Shown here piece after piece: positions 26,303-34,771 of a DNA stretch of 64,000 bases. Under the pieces are notes generated by a model, which searched no databases, was not told the origin of the DNA, and worked only from the letters and a program-made list of their open reading frames with translations. This DNA comes from Bog-532 sp965277615 (GTDB lineage Bacteria; Actinomycetota; Actinomycetes; Streptosporangiales; Streptosporangiaceae). The stretch lies in contig CBDIDG010000003.1 in the NCBI GenBank assembly GCA_965277615.1, positions 1 to 64,000 on the forward strand. Reading direction: 5' to 3'. Made by a program: the position numbers and the translations under genes. Positions within the stretch are counted from its first letter, which is position 1; each line of letters begins with the position of its first letter.

Positions 26303-28417
26303 TTAGCCGGGCCGGACCGTGAAGATGTGCGCAGGGTTAGACGGATCGAGGCGAACGTAGTTGGCCTGCCCCCATCGGTAGGACTCGCCGCTGAGCTCGT
26401 CGACGACGGTGAGCTCAGTGCCCCAGCCCAGACCCAGTGCCGGCAGGTCCAGCCAGACTGTCGCCTCACGGGCCTGATGCGGGTCGAGGTTGACGATCGT
26501 CAGGACGGTGTCGGCTGCTGTGCCGCCGTACCCTGCCGTGCCGGCCAGGCCCGATTCCTCCTGCGGGGTGACGCTCTTGGAGAACGCGAGCCAGTCCGGC
26601 TGATCGACAGTATGAAAGCGTAGGTTACGCAGCCGGTGCAGCGCCGGGTGCGATTTCCGGATTCTGTTGAGCGCGGCGATGTACGGCGCGATGCCGAGGT
26701 TATCCCGCGCGGCCAGCTGCCAGTCACGCGGCCGGTACTGGTACTTCTCGGAATCCATGTACTCCTCGCTGCCGGGGCGTACCGGGACGTTCTCGCACAA
26801 CTCGTACCCCGAGTAGATACCCCAGGTCGGCGACAGCATGGCCGCGAGAACGGCCCGAATCTTGAACGCCGCCTCCCCGCCGTGCTGCAGATATTCGTGC
26901 AGGATGTCGGGCGTGTTGGGGAAGAAGTTCGGCCGCATGTAGGCCGCCGTCTCGCCCGACAGGTCCTGCAGGTATTCGATCAGCTCGTCGGCGTGGTTCC
27001 GCCAGGTGAAGTAGGTGTACGACTGGTGGAAACCGGCCATGGCCAGCCCGTGCATCATGGCGGGCCGGGTGAACGCCTCGGCCAGGAACAGCACGTCGGG
27101 GTCGGTGCGGTGGATCTCGTCCAGCAGCCGTTCCCAGAACGCCAGCGGCTTGGTGTGCGGGTTGTCCACCCGGAAGATCCGCACCCCGTGGCTCATCCAC
27201 AGCCGCAGCACCCGCAGCGACTCCCGGTAGATGCCCTCGGGGCCGTTGTCGAAGTTGATCGGGTAGATGTCCTGGTACTTCTTGGGCGGGTTCTCCGCGT
27301 ACGCGATCGTGCCGTCGGCCCGGGTGGTGAACCACTCGGGGTGCTCCTTGACCCAGGGGTGGTCGGGCGAGGCCTGCAGCGCGAAGTCCAGCGCCACCTC
27401 CATGCCCAGCTCCCGGGTCTTGGCCACGAAACTGTCGAAGTCATCGAACGTGCCCAGGTCCGGGTGGATCGAGTCGTGGCCGCCCTCGGGCGCGCCGATG
27501 GCCCACGGCGACCCCGGGTCGCCCGGCTGCGGATCGAGGGTGTTGTTGCGGCCCTTGCGGAACGAGGTCCCGATGGGGTGGACCGGCGGCAGGTACACCA
27601 CGTCGAAGCCCATCTCGGCTACCGCGTCCAGCCGGTGCGCGGCGGTCCGGAAGGTGCCGGACACCGGCTCGCGGCGGCCCATGGGGTCGATCTGAACCCC
27701 TTCCGAGCGGGGGAAGAACTCGTACCAGGACCCGTACAGGGCCCGCTCCCGGTCCACCACCAGCGGCATCCGCCGGGACCTGGTCACCAGCTTGCGCAGC
27801 GGGTAGGCGGCCAGCATCCGGACGATCTCCGGCTCGCGGGTGGCGGCCAGCCGGTCCCACGGCGTCAGCTTGGGGTCCCGCAGCAGCCCGGCCACCTCGG
27901 TCAGCGCGGCCCGGACCACGTCCGGGGGCAGCGGCTTGTCGCTGGGCGGCTCGCCTGGGCCCGGGGCGGGCAGCCGCACCCGGGACGACCGGATGATCGA
28001 CTTGGCCGCCTGGTCGAACAGCAGCGCGCCCTCGGCCATGACCAGCTCAATGTCCTGGCCGCGTGGCACCTTGATGCCCGCGTCGTGGTGCCAGTCGGCG
28101 ATGGGGTCCGACCAGGCCTCGATCCGGAACGACCAGTCGCCTTCCCGGGGCGCCGCGACGTCCGTGCCCCACCGGTCGCTGCCCGGTGCGAGCTCGCGCA
28201 TCATCTCCATCGGCAGGTTGCTGCCGTCCGGGTCGCGCAGCACCACGGCCGCCGCCACCGCACCGTGCCCCTCCCGGAACACGGTCGCACTCACCGGGAA
28301 CGTCTCTCCAGCCACTGACTTGGCCGGGCGCCGCCCGCAGTCCACCGCGGGCTGAACGTCGAGGATGGGAATTCGTCCAATCACGCCAATCACGGTATCG
28401 ACGTTGCTGGTAGCCAT
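26303..28417 (-). CDS. glgE: Alpha-1,4-glucan:maltose-1-phosphate maltosyltransferase
   Basis: Extends alpha-1,4-glucan by maltosyl units from maltose 1-phosphate, the defining enzyme of the GlgE pathway. The 704 residues have an N-terminal beta domain (RIPILDVQPAVDCGRRPAKS), an insertion domain and the GH13 barrel. The nucleophile Asp is in IFRVDNPHTKPLAFWERLL and the acid Glu in VLFLAEAFTRP; SPTWGIYSGYELCEN also matches the family. ATG 28417 is close to MATSNVDTVIG. It begins the leftward glgE-treS-mak-glgB run and is divergent from glgP, 205 bp away. Confidence 0.97.
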   Translation of the reverse strand: MATSNVDTVIGVIGRIPILDVQPAVDCGRRPAKSVAGETFPVSATVFREGHGAVAAAVVLRDPDGSNLPMEMMRELAPGSDRWGTDVAAPREGDWSFRIEAWSDPIADWHHDAGIKVPRGQDIELVMAEGALLFDQAAKSIIRSSRVRLPAPGPGEPPSDKPLPPDVVRAALTEVAGLLRDPKLTPWDRLAATREPEIVRMLAAYPLRKLVTRSRRMPLVVDRERALYGSWYEFFPRSEGVQIDPMGRREPVSGTFRTAAHRLDAVAEMGFDVVYLPPVHPIGTSFRKGRNNTLDPQPGDPGSPWAIGAPEGGHDSIHPDLGTFDDFDSFVAKTRELGMEVALDFALQASPDHPWVKEHPEWFTTRADGTIAYAENPPKKYQDIYPINFDNGPEGIYRESLRVLRLWMSHGVRIFRVDNPHTKPLAFWERLLDEIHRTDPDVLFLAEAFTRPAMMHGLAMAGFHQSYTYFTWRNHADELIEYLQDLSGETAAYMRPNFFPNTPDILHEYLQHGGEAAFKIRAVLAAMLSPTWGIYSGYELCENVPVRPGSEEYMDSEKYQYRPRDWQLAARDNLGIAPYIAALNRIRKSHPALHRLRNLRFHTVDQPDWLAFSKSVTPQEESGLAGTAGYGGTAADTVLTIVNLDPHQAREATVWLDLPALGLGWGTELTVVDELSGESYRWGQANYVRLDPSNPAHIFTVRPG

Positions 28418-28622
28418 GCCAGTGCGGTACCCGCGCTGGTCAATAACATCTCTGCCACTGGTTGCCCGGGAGACATTTTTTCATAATTAACTGGTTCACC
28501 TGGGGTGTGAGTGACCTCATGCGGTCCATGTGCCGAGCGGCGCTCCGCCCGGGGCGCGGCCCGGCGCCGGAGTACCCGTCCAGTTTCCGCGCATCGGCGC
28601 AAACCAACTAAGGTCACTCATC

Positions 28623-31274
28623 GTGAAAGCCATTCGCCGGTTCACCGTCCGTACCGTGCTGTCTGACTCGCTGGCGCCGCTGCGCGAGCTGATGCTCAAT
28701 CTCCGCTGGTCGTGGCACCCGGAGACCGTGGAGCTATTCGCGTCGATCGACCCGGCGGCCTGGGCGGCCTCCGGTGGCGACCCGATCACCATGCTCGGCT
28801 CCCTGCGCCCGGAAAAGCTGGCCGCGCTGGCCGCCGACCAGGATTTCCTGGACCGGCTGACCGCCGCCGCCCGGGACCTTGATGGCTATCTGTCCGGCTC
28901 GCGCTGGTTCCAGCGGGCCGGGGACACCGCCGGAACCGCTGACGGCGAGCTGCCCGCGGCCCCGGCCGCGATCGCTTACTTTTCGCCCGAGTACGGCATC
29001 ACCGAGGTGCTGCCGCAGTACTCCGGCGGCCTCGGCATCCTGGCCGGCGACCACCTCAAGGCGGCCAGCGACCTCGGTGTGCCGCTGATCGGCGTGGGCC
29101 TGCTGTACCGGCACGGTTACTTCACCCAGTCGCTGTCCGCCGACGGCTGGCAGGGCGAGCGCTACCCGGCCAGCGACCCGAACGGCCTGCCGCTGGAGCT
29201 GCTCCGCGACGCCGACGGGACCCCGGTGCGGATCACCGTGGCCCTGGCCGAGGACCAGACGCTGACCGCGCAGGTCTGGCTGGCCCGGGTGGGCCGGGTC
29301 CCGCTGCTGCTGCTCGACTCCTACGTCGAGGAGAACGAGCCGGCCCTGCACGAGGTCACCGACCGGCTCTACGGCGGTGGCACCGAGCACCGGCTACGCC
29401 AGGAGCTGCTGCTCGGGGTGGGCGGCGTGCGCGCGGTGCGGGCCTTCTGCACCATCACCGGGCACGCCGAGCCGGAGGTGTTCCACACCAACGAGGGGCA
29501 CGCCGGCTTCCTCGGCCTGGAGCGCATCCGCACCTACATCGGCCAGGGCCTGAGCTTCGACGAGGCGCTGGAGGCGGTCCGGGCCGGCACCGTGTTCACC
29601 ACCCACACCCCGGTCCCGGCGGGCATCGACCGCTTTCCCCGCGACCTCATCGAGCGCTACTTCAGCAAGGACAGCTCCGACCCCGAGCTGCCGATCGCCG
29701 AGCTAGAGGTGCAGAGAGTGCTCGCGCTCGGCGCCGAGACCTACCCCGGTGGCGACCCGCACGTGTTCAACATGGCCGTGATGGGCATGCGGCTGGCCCA
29801 GCGGGTCAACGGCGTGAGCAAGCTGCACGGCCAGGTCAGCCGAGAGATGTTCTCCGGCCTGTGGCCCGGCTTCGAGGAGGCCGAGGTCCCGATCGGCTCG
29901 ATCACCAACGGCGTGCACCCGGCCACCTGGGTCTCGACCGGCCTGCTGGGCCTGGCCGACCCGGGGGCCGAGGTGCTGAGCCAGGGCGGCAACTGGGACT
30001 GGGAGCGCGTGGCCGACCTGCCCGCGGACCGGATCTGGGCCGCCCGGCGGGAGCAGCGGGCCGTGCTGGTGGCCGACGCGCGCCAGCGGCTGCGGGCCTC
30101 CTGGAAGCAGCGCGGCGCCAGCGAGGCCGAGCTGACCTGGATCGACGACGTGCTCGACCCGGACACGCTGACGATCGGCTTCGCCCGCCGGGTGCCGTCC
30201 TACAAGCGGCTCACGCTGATGCTGCACGACCAGGACCGGCTGACCGAGCTGCTGCTGGACGCCGAGCGCCCGATCCAGATCGTGATCGCGGGCAAGGCAC
30301 ACCCGGCCGACGAGGGCGGCAAGCGGCTCATCCAGCAGATGGTCCGGTTCACCGATGACCCCCGGGTCCGCGGCCGCATCGTGTTCCTGCCCGACTACGA
30401 CATGGAGATGGCCCGCTCGCTCGTCCGCGGCTGCGACGTCTGGCTCAACAACCCGCTCCGCCCGCTGGAGGCGTGCGGCACGTCCGGCATGAAGGCGGCG
30501 CTGAACGGCGGCCTGAACCTGTCCGTGCGGGACGGCTGGTGGGACGAGTGGTTCGACGGCGCCAACGGCTGGGACATCCCGTCCGCCGACGGCGTGGCCG
30601 ACCCGGACCGCCGGGACGAGCTGGAGGCCTCGGCCCTGTACGAGCTGCTCGAGAACTCGGTGTCGCCGCTGTTCTACGACCAGGACGCGGCCGGGGTGCC
30701 CGACGGCTGGGTCGAGATGATCCGGCACACCCTGCGGGTCCTCGGCCCGCGCGTCCCGGCCGAGCGGATGGTCCGCGACTACGTGACCACGCTGTACGCC
30801 CCGGCCGCCGCGTCGGTCCGGGCGCTGGCCGACGGCGGCTCGTACTCTACGGCCCGCGAGCTGGCGGCCTGGAAGCGCCGGGTCGAGCTGGCCTGGCCGT
30901 TCGTCCGCATCGACCACGTCGAGGCCGATGCGGGGGAGCCCCAGCTGGGCACGCCGCTCACCATCCGGGCCGCGGTGGCGCTGGGCGAGCTCACCCCGGA
31001 CGACGTGTGCGTCGAGGTGGTCTACGGTTCGGCCAACGAGCATGACGAGCTGATCGACCCGTCGTTCCTGCCGCTGTCACCCGACCCGGCCGGCGGCCAC
31101 GACGGTGACGCGACCGTGCGCTACTCCGGTGACATCGAGTTGGCCCAGCCCGGCCCGTTCGGCTACACGGTGCGCGTGCTGCCCCGGCACAAGCTGCTGG
31201 CCAACCGGGCCGAGCTGGGACTCGTCACCGCGCCCGACGCGCCCGCCGGTATGACCAACGGCGACCTACGCTGA
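28623..31274 (+). CDS. glgP: Alpha-glucan phosphorylase (GT35)
   Basis: Releases glucose 1-phosphate from alpha-glucan ends using pyridoxal phosphate. The N-terminal DUF3417 module (LRELMLNLRWSWHPETVELF) marks the actinobacterial/thermophilic type. The catalytic core shows YFSPEYGITEVLPQYSGGLG, FHTNEGHAGFL, FARRVPSYKRL and the cofactor lysine in EACGTSGMKAALNGGLNLS. GTG 28623 (MKAIRRFTVRTV) starts exactly at the domain; the open frame extends 31 codons upstream without homology. About 883 residues. It is divergent from glgE, pairing breakdown with synthesis of the same polymer. Confidence 0.96.
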   Translation: MKAIRRFTVRTVLSDSLAPLRELMLNLRWSWHPETVELFASIDPAAWAASGGDPITMLGSLRPEKLAALAADQDFLDRLTAAARDLDGYLSGSRWFQRAGDTAGTADGELPAAPAAIAYFSPEYGITEVLPQYSGGLGILAGDHLKAASDLGVPLIGVGLLYRHGYFTQSLSADGWQGERYPASDPNGLPLELLRDADGTPVRITVALAEDQTLTAQVWLARVGRVPLLLLDSYVEENEPALHEVTDRLYGGGTEHRLRQELLLGVGGVRAVRAFCTITGHAEPEVFHTNEGHAGFLGLERIRTYIGQGLSFDEALEAVRAGTVFTTHTPVPAGIDRFPRDLIERYFSKDSSDPELPIAELEVQRVLALGAETYPGGDPHVFNMAVMGMRLAQRVNGVSKLHGQVSREMFSGLWPGFEEAEVPIGSITNGVHPATWVSTGLLGLADPGAEVLSQGGNWDWERVADLPADRIWAARREQRAVLVADARQRLRASWKQRGASEAELTWIDDVLDPDTLTIGFARRVPSYKRLTLMLHDQDRLTELLLDAERPIQIVIAGKAHPADEGGKRLIQQMVRFTDDPRVRGRIVFLPDYDMEMARSLVRGCDVWLNNPLRPLEACGTSGMKAALNGGLNLSVRDGWWDEWFDGANGWDIPSADGVADPDRRDELEASALYELLENSVSPLFYDQDAAGVPDGWVEMIRHTLRVLGPRVPAERMVRDYVTTLYAPAAASVRALADGGSYSTARELAAWKRRVELAWPFVRIDHVEADAGEPQLGTPLTIRAAVALGELTPDDVCVEVVYGSANEHDELIDPSFLPLSPDPAGGHDGDATVRYSGDIELAQPGPFGYTVRVLPRHKLLANRAELGLVTAPDAPAGMTNGDLR

Positions 31275-31349
31275 GCCGCCCGGCTCGCGGCTGACCGGCC
31301 GTGGCTGAGAGGCTGTACCGCGGAACGCTCGTAACGTCAGGAGGCTGTC

Positions 31350-32129
31350 ATGGGCGACTTCGTCCGCGTGGAGACCGAAGCCGGTATCGCGACCATCCGG
31401 CTGGACCGGCCGAAGATGAACGCGCTCAACGGCCAGCTGCAGCGGGAGATCGGCGCGGCGGCGGCCGAGGTCAGCGCCGACCCGGAGACCCGCGCCGTCA
31501 TCCTGTACGGCGGCGAGCGCATCTTCGCCGCGGGGGCCGACGTCAAGGAGATGTCCGAGGCCAGCCCGGCCGAGATCATGGACCTGGCCGCGGGCATCCA
31601 GGCCGCGTTCAAGGCGGTGGCGCACATCCCCAAGCCGGTCGTCGCCGCGATCACCGGCTACGCCCTGGGCGGTGGCCTGGAGCTGGCCCTGTGTGCGGAC
31701 TTCCGGGTCCTGGGGGAGGGGGCCCAGGTCGGCCAGCCCGAGATCCTGCTCGGCATCATCCCCGGCGCGGGCGGCACTCAGCGGCTGCCCCGGCTGATCG
31801 GCGTGTCCAAGGCCAAGGACCTGGTCTACAGCGGCCGCTTCGTGAAGGCCACCGAGGCGCTGGCCATCGGCCTGGCCGACCTGGTGGTGCCGGACGCCGA
31901 CGTCTACCAGGCCGCCAAGGGCCTGGCGGGCCGTTACGTGGCCGGTGCCCCGCTGGCCCTGCGCGCAGCCAAGCAGGCCATCGACGCGGGCCAGGACGTG
32001 GACCTGGACGACGGCCTGGAGATCGAGCGGCTGCACTTCACCGGCCTGTTCGCCACCGATGACGGGCAGGTCGGCCTGCGCAGCTTCGTCGAGAACGGCC
32101 CCGGGAAGGCGACGTTCAGTGGCCGATGA
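31350..32129 (+). CDS. Enoyl-CoA hydratase/isomerase family protein
   Basis: Crotonase-fold enzyme of 259 residues. The CoA-binding and oxyanion parts are IRLDRPKMNALNGQLQREI, FAAGADVKEM and ITGYALGGGLELALCADFR; the catalytic glutamate of hydratases is in GQPEILLGIIPGAGGTQRLP. Both glutamate positions (ELALCADF region and QPEI) look hydratase-like. The ATG follows a near-ideal ribosome site, CAGGAGGCTGTC. The stop overlaps the next gene start by 11 bp, so they form a unit. Fatty acid or amino acid beta-oxidation is the usual role. Confidence 0.92.
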   Translation: MGDFVRVETEAGIATIRLDRPKMNALNGQLQREIGAAAAEVSADPETRAVILYGGERIFAAGADVKEMSEASPAEIMDLAAGIQAAFKAVAHIPKPVVAAITGYALGGGLELALCADFRVLGEGAQVGQPEILLGIIPGAGGTQRLPRLIGVSKAKDLVYSGRFVKATEALAIGLADLVVPDADVYQAAKGLAGRYVAGAPLALRAAKQAIDAGQDVDLDDGLEIERLHFTGLFATDDGQVGLRSFVENGPGKATFSGR

Positions 32130-32541
32130 GCTGACCCCCGCCGACCCGGGCCTCAACCTGGACATGGTGACGGCCGCGCTGCGGGCCGACAGCGCCGACG
32201 TGGCCATCTACGCCCAGGTGCTGACCGAGTCGCTGAGCGAGGCGCTGCCGCCCGGGACGGTGGTGGTGGAACGCGAACGCTCGATGTCGGACCGGATGAA
32301 GGGCCGTCCCGGCCAGGTGTCCAAGATCGTGGTCCGCCTGGACGACCAGGTCCTGACGCTGGCTGTGCAGCGGGGCCAGCCCGTGACCGAGATCTGCCGC
32401 GAGGTCCGCGGCGTGGTCCTGTCCCGGACCCCGGTCCCGCTGGCCGACTGGTACGCCGCCCTGGCCAGCGCCCTGGTCACCCACGCCGAGCGCAACGCCG
32501 CCGCCGCCCAGGCCCTCCGCAAACTGGTAACCGGCACTTGA
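32119..32541 (+). CDS. Conserved hypothetical protein coupled to the crotonase gene
   Basis: 140 residues from GTG 32119, inside the end of the upstream gene. It opens with a short acidic segment and a helix (LNLDMVTAALRADSADVAIYAQVLTE begins it), has a beta-rich middle (GTVVVERERSM, SKIVVRLDDQVLTLAV, GVVLSRTPVPLADWY) and ends in a long helix (ALASALVTHAERNAAAAQAL). I recognise no named domain. Strict codon bias and overlap with the crotonase gene argue it is genuine. Confidence 0.75.
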   Translation: MADELTPADPGLNLDMVTAALRADSADVAIYAQVLTESLSEALPPGTVVVERERSMSDRMKGRPGQVSKIVVRLDDQVLTLAVQRGQPVTEICREVRGVVLSRTPVPLADWYAALASALVTHAERNAAAAQALRKLVTGT

Positions 32542-32641
32542 CCCTCAGGTCCCGCGGCCTGCCACCCCGGCCACCCCGTCGCCCCACCCTGATCCCACCA
32601 GCCCGCCCGGCCCCATGAGCCCCACCAACCCCACCAGCCCC

Positions 32642-33421
32642 ATGCGCCACTCCTATCGCTCGGCCCTGGTCACCGGCGCGTCCAGCGGCATCGGGGCCAG
32701 CTGCGCCCGGCTGCTCGCGGCCAGCGGTTGCGCGCTGGTCCTGGTCGCGCGGCGCGAAGACCGCCTGAACGAGCTGGCCGCCTCCCTGCGTGACCAGCAC
32801 GGCGTGGAGGTCGACGTGCTGCCCGCCGACCTGGCCTCGGCCGATGGCCTGGCTGCCGTCGCCGCCCGGCTGACCGCAGGTGACCCGGTCGAACTGCTGG
32901 TCAACAACGCGGCCCGGTCCGCCCGCGGCACGTTCGCCGAGCTGACCCCGGAGATGATCGACGCCCAGCTCCGCCTCAACGTGGGCACGCTGACCCGGCT
33001 GGCCCACGCCGCGGTGACCGGCATGCTGGCCCGCGGCTACGGCGGGATCCTCAACGTGTCCTCGATGGCGTCGCTCACGGCGTCCCCCGGCAGCGCGGTC
33101 TACGGTGCCACCAAGGCCTTCGTCACCTCGCTGACCGAGAGCCTGCACGCCGAGCTGGCCGGCACCGATGTGCACGTGACCGCGCTGCTGCCCGGCTTCA
33201 CGCGGACCGAGTTCCACGCGGCCAACAACGTCGAGATCAGCTACCTGCCCAAGCTGGCCTGGCTCGACCCCGACACGGTGGCCCAGGCTGGCCTGGACGC
33301 GGTGGCCGCGGGTCGCCCGCTGGCCGTCCCCGGCGCCCAGTACAAGCTCGCCGCCGGCACCGTCCGCCTACTACCCCGCAGCCTCCTCCGCCACCTGGCC
33401 CGCCGCTACCGCCACGTCTAA
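32642..33421 (+). CDS. Short-chain dehydrogenase/reductase
   Basis: Classical SDR of about 259 residues. Cofactor loop TGASSGIGASCARLLA, the NNAARSARG segment, active-site serine region SSMASLTASPGSA and the YGATKAFV pair (Tyr and Lys) are in the normal order. LVARREDRLNELAASL after the first strand has Arg residues often associated with NADP(H) preference. ATG 32642 (MRHSYRSALVTGASSG) is preferred; another ATG 27 bp upstream would add a low-complexity MSPTNPTSP. The substrate cannot be stated. An IS3 element begins 12 bp after the stop. Confidence 0.9.
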   Translation: MRHSYRSALVTGASSGIGASCARLLAASGCALVLVARREDRLNELAASLRDQHGVEVDVLPADLASADGLAAVAARLTAGDPVELLVNNAARSARGTFAELTPEMIDAQLRLNVGTLTRLAHAAVTGMLARGYGGILNVSSMASLTASPGSAVYGATKAFVTSLTESLHAELAGTDVHVTALLPGFTRTEFHAANNVEISYLPKLAWLDPDTVAQAGLDAVAAGRPLAVPGAQYKLAAGTVRLLPRSLLRHLARRYRHV

Positions 33422-33498
33422 CCCACCACCACCTGAGGTGCCACACGGTTCCCGGACAGGGGATCCCATAGGATTCTTCTGGAAAGGAATGGGATCGA

Positions 33499-33789
33499 GT
33501 GGCCAGGAATCGCAGGAAGTTTTCTCCTGAGTTTAAGGAGGAAGCCGCCAAGATGGTGGTGGATACTTCCCAGCCTATTGCGCATGTTGCCCACGAGCTG
33601 AACGTGAATGAGACGACGCTTGGCAACTGGGTGAAAAATTACCGGGAAAAGCACGCGGACGACGAGCCCGCACTCCCGGTACCGGAGCGTGCACGGCTGC
33701 GCGAGCTTGAGCGGGAAAACCGCGAGCTGAAGATGAAGGTCGAGTTCCTTTCAAAAGCCGCGGCGTACTTTGCGGCGGAGCATCGGTAA
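33499..33789 (+). CDS. IS3 family transposase OrfA
   Basis: 96 residues: an HTH_Tnp_1 helix-turn-helix (FSPEFKEEAAKMVVDT, then ELNVNETTLGNWVKNYREK) that binds the element ends, followed by a leucine-zipper-like helix (ERARLRELERENRELKMKVE). A run AAAAG at 33753-33757 within the end of this gene, in register A-AAA-G, is a likely slip site for -1 frameshifting into OrfB. Confidence 0.93.
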   Translation: MARNRRKFSPEFKEEAAKMVVDTSQPIAHVAHELNVNETTLGNWVKNYREKHADDEPALPVPERARLRELERENRELKMKVEFLSKAAAYFAAEHR

Positions 33790-33860
33790 TCCAGAGGTAT
33801 GAGTTTATCGATGCGGAGTACGCCACCCGTGCCGGGGATTCGGCATGCGCTCCCACGATT

Positions 33861-34691
33861 GTGCAAATGTGCACATGGCTTGAAGTTTCACGGTCAGGAT
33901 TTTACGACTGGAAATCGCGGCCGAAATCAGCAACGACGAAAAGGCGGGAACTGCTGAAAATCAAGGTAAAGGCATTGTTTGAGGAAAATAACGGCGAGTA
34001 CGGGTACCGGCGGGTCCACGCTGTGCTGGCCCGCGGCGGCGAGCTGTGCAGCCCGGAGCTGGTCCGCCGGCTGATGCGCGAGCTTGGCCTGGTGCCTTGC
34101 CAGCCCAGGCCCTGGCGCCGGTCGCTGACTGAGCAGGGTGCGGCCGGCCCGATCCCGGACCTGGTGAACCGCGACTTCACAGCGCAACGACCCGGCGAGA
34201 AAATGGTCGGCGATATCACTTACATCCCGACGTGGCAGGGCTGGGTTTATCTCGCCACGGTGATTGACTGCGCGACCCGGAAAATAGTCGGCTGGGCGAT
34301 GGACGACAATTATAAGACTCCCCTGATCACTGCGGCGGTCAAGATGGCCGCCCGTAATGTCAGGCTTCCGGAAGATGCTGTTTTCCACAGTGACCGCGGC
34401 AGCAATTACACGTCTGCGGAGTTCGCCAGAGAACTGGCCGCGCTGAAGATGCGCCAGTCAGTTGGCCGGACCGGGATCTGCTATGACAACGCTTTGGCAG
34501 AGTCCGTTAACGGGACGCTGAAAGTGGAACTGGTTCACCGGACCGTCTACCCGACCCGGAAGAAAGCGCAGCAAGACATTGCGCGGTGGATCGAGCTTCG
34601 CTACAATAAAACTCGTCTTCATTCAGGGCTTGGCTACCGGACTCCGCAAGAAGTCATGGACGAGCTCCTGAACGGGCAGGAAGCCGCGTGA
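33861..34691 (+). CDS. IS3 family transposase OrfB (DDE integrase)
   Basis: Catalytic half of the transposase. rve-type integrase core with VGDITYIPTWQGWVYLATVI (first Asp), VFHSDRGSNYTS (second Asp) and NALAESVNGTLKVELVH (Glu), all intact. The frame is open well upstream, back to 33753, so the natural product is an OrfAB fusion made by a -1 shift; GTG 33861 is only a nominal start. The segment before it (YEFIDAEYATRAGDSACAPT) is normal for OrfB. The element looks competent to move. Confidence 0.93.
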   Translation: MQMCTWLEVSRSGFYDWKSRPKSATTKRRELLKIKVKALFEENNGEYGYRRVHAVLARGGELCSPELVRRLMRELGLVPCQPRPWRRSLTEQGAAGPIPDLVNRDFTAQRPGEKMVGDITYIPTWQGWVYLATVIDCATRKIVGWAMDDNYKTPLITAAVKMAARNVRLPEDAVFHSDRGSNYTSAEFARELAALKMRQSVGRTGICYDNALAESVNGTLKVELVHRTVYPTRKKAQQDIARWIELRYNKTRLHSGLGYRTPQEVMDELLNGQEAA

Positions 34692-34745
34692 ATTAATCGC
34701 AAATCTTCTGTCCGAGAAACGCGGAGCACCTCACCCCCCCGCGAA

Positions 34746-34771
34746 GATCCATCCTGCGGCAGCGAAGTCAG
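34746..34771. repeat. Left half of palindromic element interrupted by IS30
   Basis: Matches 7412-7437 in 24 of 26 positions and ends in CAG, the duplicated target. Its right half resumes at 36027. Confidence 0.75.

Larger units (their letters stand above)
33434..34733. mobile_element. IS3 family insertion sequence
   Basis: About 1300 bp bounded by related inverted ends: TGAGGTGCCACACGGTTCCC at the left and, from the other strand, TGAGGTGCTCCGCGTTTCTC at the right, both followed by GGACAG. It encodes the two overlapping transposase frames typical of the family. Base composition is visibly richer in A and T than the neighbours, which suggests recent arrival. No clear target duplication is seen. 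Confidence 0.9.
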
